Assembly: GCA_030427245.1 (NCBI GenBank)
Contig: JAUHXA010000022.1
Location: 31,759 to 95,758 of the forward strand
Source of the DNA: Bacteroidia bacterium
Lineage (GTDB): Bacteria > Bacteroidota > Bacteroidia > Chitinophagales > UBA2359
Length of the DNA stretch: 64,000 bases
Direction: 5' to 3'
The notes below the pieces were generated by a model. The model did not search any database and had not been told where the DNA came from. It was given only the letters and a program-made list of their open reading frames with translations. The stretch's first letter is position 1; every line of letters begins with the position of its first letter. Position numbers and translations under genes: made by a program. Positions 60,179 through 64,000 of this stretch are shown one piece after another.

Positions 60179-62785
60179 TCATCCACCAATATGCACAAAG
60201 CCTGACCAGTATTTGGGAGCATAATTCTGTCGTATCATTTTTAGTTTTGAAGCTCTAAGCGACTGAGGGTAAGCCCTTCCTTCTAAAATGCCTTGGTATA
60301 AATACTGCATTAATTCAGCACTATGTTCATCATAAATTTTAAAAAGAGTATAAATCACATTTTTTGCTCCTGCATACAAAAAACCTCGATTAATAGCCAT
60401 AACTCCTTCACCTTTAGCTACTTTCCCTACTCCACTATCACAACAACTCAACACCACCAAATCTGCCTTCAATGACAAATGATAAATCTCAGCCATGGAC
60501 AAAATGCTCTCCTCATCCTCTTCTTGAAGCGAAAAAAGTATGCCCTCTGAAGAATAAATCTCTTCTTGTTCAAATGCAGATTGGCTAAAAGCATGGGCTG
60601 CAATGTGAATATATTTATAATTGGTAGCATGTTGTTTGAAGTGTTTTTTTGAAGCTGAGGAATGTAAAAATATATTCGCTTTGTTTCCTTTAGCTTCAAA
60701 AGCAGCTCTGATTCCTTCAATCTCAACAGCAGAGTGAGACAGGGTTTCGTAATGAAGGGTTGGATTTTCGTACACAGGAGCAAATCCTATAAAACTACAC
60801 TTAGAAAGGTGATTGGGGAGAGATTTACTTTTTCCGTAATGCCACAAAGTAGACGAATAATGATAAGTAATCGTATATTTATTCACCAAATAAGGCATTT
60901 CGGCATAAGTCATTGAAGCCTGTTTTTGAGTGAGTAATGTTTCGAAGGGAACAAAATTCAAGTCTCCATCCGGAATAATATAGAGGTTTTGAATAGAATC
61001 AAATAAAAAATCATTCAAACTACTTTTCAATAGTTTTTCATACAGTGATTCTGCCATTTGTAGATATTCCTTCACATTTTCAGCATAAATCGCTTCAATT
61101 AAATCCACTACTTGCTCCTTGAGTTCCGTTTCAGAAACCGCTAAACGTTGAACGTGGTGAAAATCTTTACCGATTGTAAAAATAAAAGTTTGTTTTCTAC
61201 CTACAAAAAATTCAATGATAGCTGTTTGGTAGTCTAAAGTCTGCTGCAATTGATGAATAGACGTGTTATGAACATCATATTTGAGTTGAAAATAATGAGG
61301 GTATTCTCTCTCCAATCTTTCTATTAGCTTTTCATATTTATTCTGATAATCAAAATGTTGTTTCCTACAGTTTCGTAGATATTCTCCATTTCGATCTGAC
61401 TCCACTTTATTTCGCTCTCTACCAATCGCATTGTCTAATTCTGTCAAGGCAATTTTCAAATGATTGGCTTCATCCAGCCATTTTTCGGGAATATCTGCCG
61501 CCAATCGAGCATCAATGTCTTTGAAAGAACTCAATAACACCATGCCTTTTCCTTGTTCTGCAAAGGTAAAAGCCAATTCAACCGAATCGTTTTCGATTGC
61601 GGCTTCTATTGCAGCCTCGTACATCTGATGGGCTTTTTCGGCTAAAGTCAAATGTGTGCTTTCTGCTTTGTAGCCTCTTCGCAGTTTCATCATCAAATTT
61701 GCAGCCAACTGATAGGTATTCAATGCCAATTTCCCATAATTAAACTTCTCTTTTTGTTGATTTTTGAGAAACATTTGCTGAAAACAAGCTGCTTTTGATT
61801 GCAAAATTTCCAACAAAATATGAGCATCCATGTATTGCTGAATAGGCGGATTTTCGAGGTTTGTATTTGGATAAAATTCAGGAATAACAATTTGTAGGCC
61901 CTGTTGAAAATACATTAACGCTCCTTCAAATAGACCTTTACTCAGCAAGCAATTGGCAATATTATTGAATGTAATCGCCAGACTTGGATGATCACTTGCC
62001 AATGCTTTTTGGCGTATACCCAATACTCTATGATGAAATTTCAGAGCAGTATCAAACATTTTTTTGCAACGATAACAAAAGCCTATATTGTCTAAAACAC
62101 TTGTAATATGCGGATGATTGTCTCCATATATGGTTTGCTTGATATTCAAAGACATCTGGTAGAATTGCAAAGCTTCATCATATTCATATTTACTAAAATA
62201 ACAGACTCCCATATTCAAAAGAGTTTGTGCTACGCTCCAATGTTCTTCTCCAAAATGATGTTGTCTGATAAATAGTGCTTTTTCGAGATAAATCAGAGCA
62301 TTTTCATGCGCTCCTTTACTGTAATAACAAAGCCCTATATTATTGAAACTTTGGGCAATAGAAGGATGATCTGCGCCCAAATGACTCATTCTCAAATCCA
62401 AGGACTTGTTGTAATATGCCAAGGCTTTGCTGTAAAAACCTTGTGCATCGTAGCATATTCCAATTCCATTATAAGTAACCGCTAGTGCAATATGGTCCTC
62501 GCCCAAAAGATTGGTTTTTACTCTTTCAGAAGACAAATGAAACAATAAAGCTTTGTCATACAACCCTTTATAATAATAGGTGTTGCCAATATTGTTGTAG
62601 GAATCTGCCACATTGAGGTGATTCTCCCCTATGGTAGTCAGTCGAAATTTTAAAGAAGTTTGATAACATACCAAAGCCTCATCATAATTTCCTTTATTAA
62701 AATATTCATTACCTTGATCATGAATAATTTTAGCGTTCTTAAGTTGTTGTTTTTCTATAATTGTTATATTTCCCTGTTCGCTCAT
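60179..62785 (-). CDS. TPR-CHAT protein (caspase-like protease)
   Basis: An 868-residue protein. The first 390 or so residues are Kinesin-light-chain-type TPR repeats of 42 residues (SYNNIGNTYYYKGLYDKALLFHLSSE, NNIGLCYYSKGAHENALIYLEKAL). A helical linker leads to a C-terminal CHAT domain (about 520-868): YIHIAAHAFSQ supplies the catalytic His (His731) and LVVLSCCDSGVGKVAKGEG the Cys (781 or 782), followed by GFLYAGAKNVIYTLFKIYD and SLRASKLKMIRQN. Both dyad residues are present, so it should be an active cysteine protease. CHAT proteins cleave partner proteins in conflict and signalling systems. The likely upstream partner in the window is the adjacent TPR histidine kinase. Confidence 0.88.
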   Translation of the reverse strand: MSEQGNITIIEKQQLKNAKIIHDQGNEYFNKGNYDEALVCYQTSLKFRLTTIGENHLNVADSYNNIGNTYYYKGLYDKALLFHLSSERVKTNLLGEDHIALAVTYNGIGICYDAQGFYSKALAYYNKSLDLRMSHLGADHPSIAQSFNNIGLCYYSKGAHENALIYLEKALFIRQHHFGEEHWSVAQTLLNMGVCYFSKYEYDEALQFYQMSLNIKQTIYGDNHPHITSVLDNIGFCYRCKKMFDTALKFHHRVLGIRQKALASDHPSLAITFNNIANCLLSKGLFEGALMYFQQGLQIVIPEFYPNTNLENPPIQQYMDAHILLEILQSKAACFQQMFLKNQQKEKFNYGKLALNTYQLAANLMMKLRRGYKAESTHLTLAEKAHQMYEAAIEAAIENDSVELAFTFAEQGKGMVLLSSFKDIDARLAADIPEKWLDEANHLKIALTELDNAIGRERNKVESDRNGEYLRNCRKQHFDYQNKYEKLIERLEREYPHYFQLKYDVHNTSIHQLQQTLDYQTAIIEFFVGRKQTFIFTIGKDFHHVQRLAVSETELKEQVVDLIEAIYAENVKEYLQMAESLYEKLLKSSLNDFLFDSIQNLYIIPDGDLNFVPFETLLTQKQASMTYAEMPYLVNKYTITYHYSSTLWHYGKSKSLPNHLSKCSFIGFAPVYENPTLHYETLSHSAVEIEGIRAAFEAKGNKANIFLHSSASKKHFKQHATNYKYIHIAAHAFSQSAFEQEEIYSSEGILFSLQEEDEESILSMAEIYHLSLKADLVVLSCCDSGVGKVAKGEGVMAINRGFLYAGAKNVIYTLFKIYDEHSAELMQYLYQGILEGRAYPQSLRASKLKMIRQNYAPKYWSGFVHIGG

Positions 62786-63028
62786 GTTATATCAAGAATG
62801 ATTGCAGTACAATAGTAAAATTAAGAAAAATAGGTATGAAGGTCAAAAAGTTTCACAAGTATTTCACTGTTAAATATTTGCAAGCTAACATTTTTATGAC
62901 ATTGAGGAACTTTTTTGCCTTTTTTTGGGTTGATATAAGTGTACATCGGCATTAACTTTCTCAATTAGCTACCTAATTTATATCTCCTTCTTTCTTTACT
63001 TTTTTTGCGAACTTTATCTAATCAATAG

Positions 63029-63829
63029 ATGACAAACTACCTAAACGATAAATCATTTCTGAAGGGATTGGTAATCATAGTTATTATGTTATTACTATAC
63101 CCCTATCTTCATTCATTAAGCTCCTTTAGCAAGTTTTTTCAAACGAAAGAATTATACCTAAAGGACAAGGCGCATGTATATGTAAGAGACATTGAAGACT
63201 TTGATAAAAAAGTAAGAAGAATCAGCGATAAGTTGGACATTCATCCCGATTGGCTGATGGCAATTATGCACTCTGAATCCAAATTGGATGCTTCGTTGGT
63301 CAATTACAAAGGAAGTGGCGCAGCAGGTTTGATTCAGTTTTTACCTACTACTGCTGTGAGTATGGACATTACGGTAGAACAAATACGAAACCTTAACCAC
63401 ATACAACAGCTTGACTATGTACATGAGTATTTAAATGAGGTGAAAAAAGTACGTAAAATAGATTTTGAAAACATAACCGACTTGTACCTCGCAATTTTGT
63501 ATCCCAAAGCGATTGGCGAAGATATGGATTTTGTGTTGTATCGAAAACCGAGTCAAACCTATCAAAATAACAGCGGCTTGGACGAAGATCACAATGGAGA
63601 GATTAGTATTGCAGATATTGACCTGCGATTGAAGCGCTTGTATCCTTCTGCTTACCAAGCAAATGTAAGTCGGTTACGATTCAGTTTTGCTTTTTATGTA
63701 TTCCTTTTATTGGGTATCTTATTTTTGGCTCGCAAAAAAATCCCGTTGCAGCGCATACAATTCAGAATAAAATACTTATACCGAAAATTGCAGCACGAAA
63801 TTCAGCTACGTTTGCCCAACAAATCGTGA
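63029..63829 (+). CDS. Membrane lytic transglycosylase with EF-hand
   Basis: A 266-residue protein with an N-terminal anchor (LKGLVIIVIMLLLYPYLHSL), an SLT-like muramidase domain (about 55-175; LDIHPDWLMAIMHSESKLDASLVNYKGSGAAGLIQFLPTTA, catalytic Glu83), and a second membrane helix (FSFAFYVFLLLGILFLA, about 218-235) followed by a basic tail. Between these lies a canonical EF-hand loop, DEDHNGEISIAD (185-196). It cleaves peptidoglycan without hydrolysis and may be calcium-tuned. Intergenic DNA up to the window end follows. Confidence 0.82.
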   Translation: MTNYLNDKSFLKGLVIIVIMLLLYPYLHSLSSFSKFFQTKELYLKDKAHVYVRDIEDFDKKVRRISDKLDIHPDWLMAIMHSESKLDASLVNYKGSGAAGLIQFLPTTAVSMDITVEQIRNLNHIQQLDYVHEYLNEVKKVRKIDFENITDLYLAILYPKAIGEDMDFVLYRKPSQTYQNNSGLDEDHNGEISIADIDLRLKRLYPSAYQANVSRLRFSFAFYVFLLLGILFLARKKIPLQRIQFRIKYLYRKLQHEIQLRLPNKS

Positions 63830-64000
63830 GTTTTGAAGTGAAAATAGAGATGCAAGAAATAAGACTTTATTTCGCAGCAATTCTCAAAGTTCAGGTAATG
63901 AATAAATTATCTTCTTTTTTGCTCTAAAACACATTAAATAATGTCATTTTCTATATATAATTATTTTCATTTTTAGAAAATGTTTTGTATTTTGATTCTT
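63830..64000. other. Intergenic tail of the window
   Basis: AT-rich sequence with no recognisable gene, terminator or repeat; it is cut by the window edge. Confidence 0.4.

Noticed and set aside
60024..60224. 66-codon plus-strand ORF between the kinase and CHAT genes
   Set aside because: It runs into the antisense of the CHAT gene end and lacks recognisable protein features; I treat the gap as non-coding.

Overview
The window reads as chromosomal DNA of a Bacteroidota bacterium, possibly a free-living Saprospiria- or Cytophagia-like lineage; the exact lineage is not decidable from this sequence. The signs are several secreted proteins ending in type IX secretion (T9SS) sorting domains with the YPNP motif, a TonB-dependent receptor tail, promoter boxes of the Bacteroidota type TAnnTTTG, weak Shine-Dalgarno signals, a b558-type succinate dehydrogenase and AT-rich intergenic DNA. 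No tRNA, rRNA, CRISPR array, phage structural gene or full-length transposase was seen.

Layout. 0-0.7 kb: end of a TonB-dependent receptor and an S4-domain protein. 1-11.3 kb: a T9SS region with a large secreted protein split by a small inverted-repeat element, three tandem beta-propeller-like paralogues, a polyvalent-protein-type kinase and gene relics between 65-bp direct repeats. 11.3-20 kb: housekeeping genes on the plus strand (M1 peptidase, HemJ, TruC, GlgB, DASH cryptochrome, RlmF), followed by a convergent PhoD-like phosphatase. 21.8-26 kb: an outer-membrane-type protein, the iron importer genes feoA and feoB, and an acetyltransferase. 26-32 kb: an orphan adenine methylase, glycosylasparaginase, a thioredoxin lipoprotein, a DUF2927 lipoprotein and two zinc-ribbon membrane proteins. 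32-37.7 kb: a GmhB-like phosphatase, an acidic TPR membrane protein and sdhCAB closed by a strong terminator. 37.8-49.5 kb: a small membrane-protein gene split by a second inverted-repeat element, a 1792-residue vWA/WD40/WG/SUMF1 protein, a LamG-PNGase F-type T9SS protein and a protein kinase with a helix-hairpin-helix and coiled-coil tail. 49.5-58.3 kb: a medium-chain oxidoreductase, RlmI, HisS, MscS, an M42 peptidase and a DUF3604 protein. 58.3-64 kb: a TPR sensor histidine kinase, a TPR-CHAT protease and a membrane lytic transglycosylase carrying an EF-hand.

The least ordinary content is small-scale. Two non-autonomous elements (222 and 154 bp) each sit inside a reading frame with perfect 9-bp target duplications, and precise excision would restore each gene. 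A roughly 105-bp palindromic leader recurs three times, always ending at the start codon of a minus-strand gene in a divergent intergenic region and always with the same spacing. A pair of 15-bp palindromes (AGGTATCSGATACCT) 53-54 bp apart occurs three times, only inside the feoAB and sdhCAB operons, with unrelated spacer sequence; both operons make iron-dependent products. The feoA promoter carries further nested palindromes. The CHAT protease beside a TPR histidine kinase, and the very large multi-domain sensor protein, are candidate signalling or conflict modules with no assigned function.
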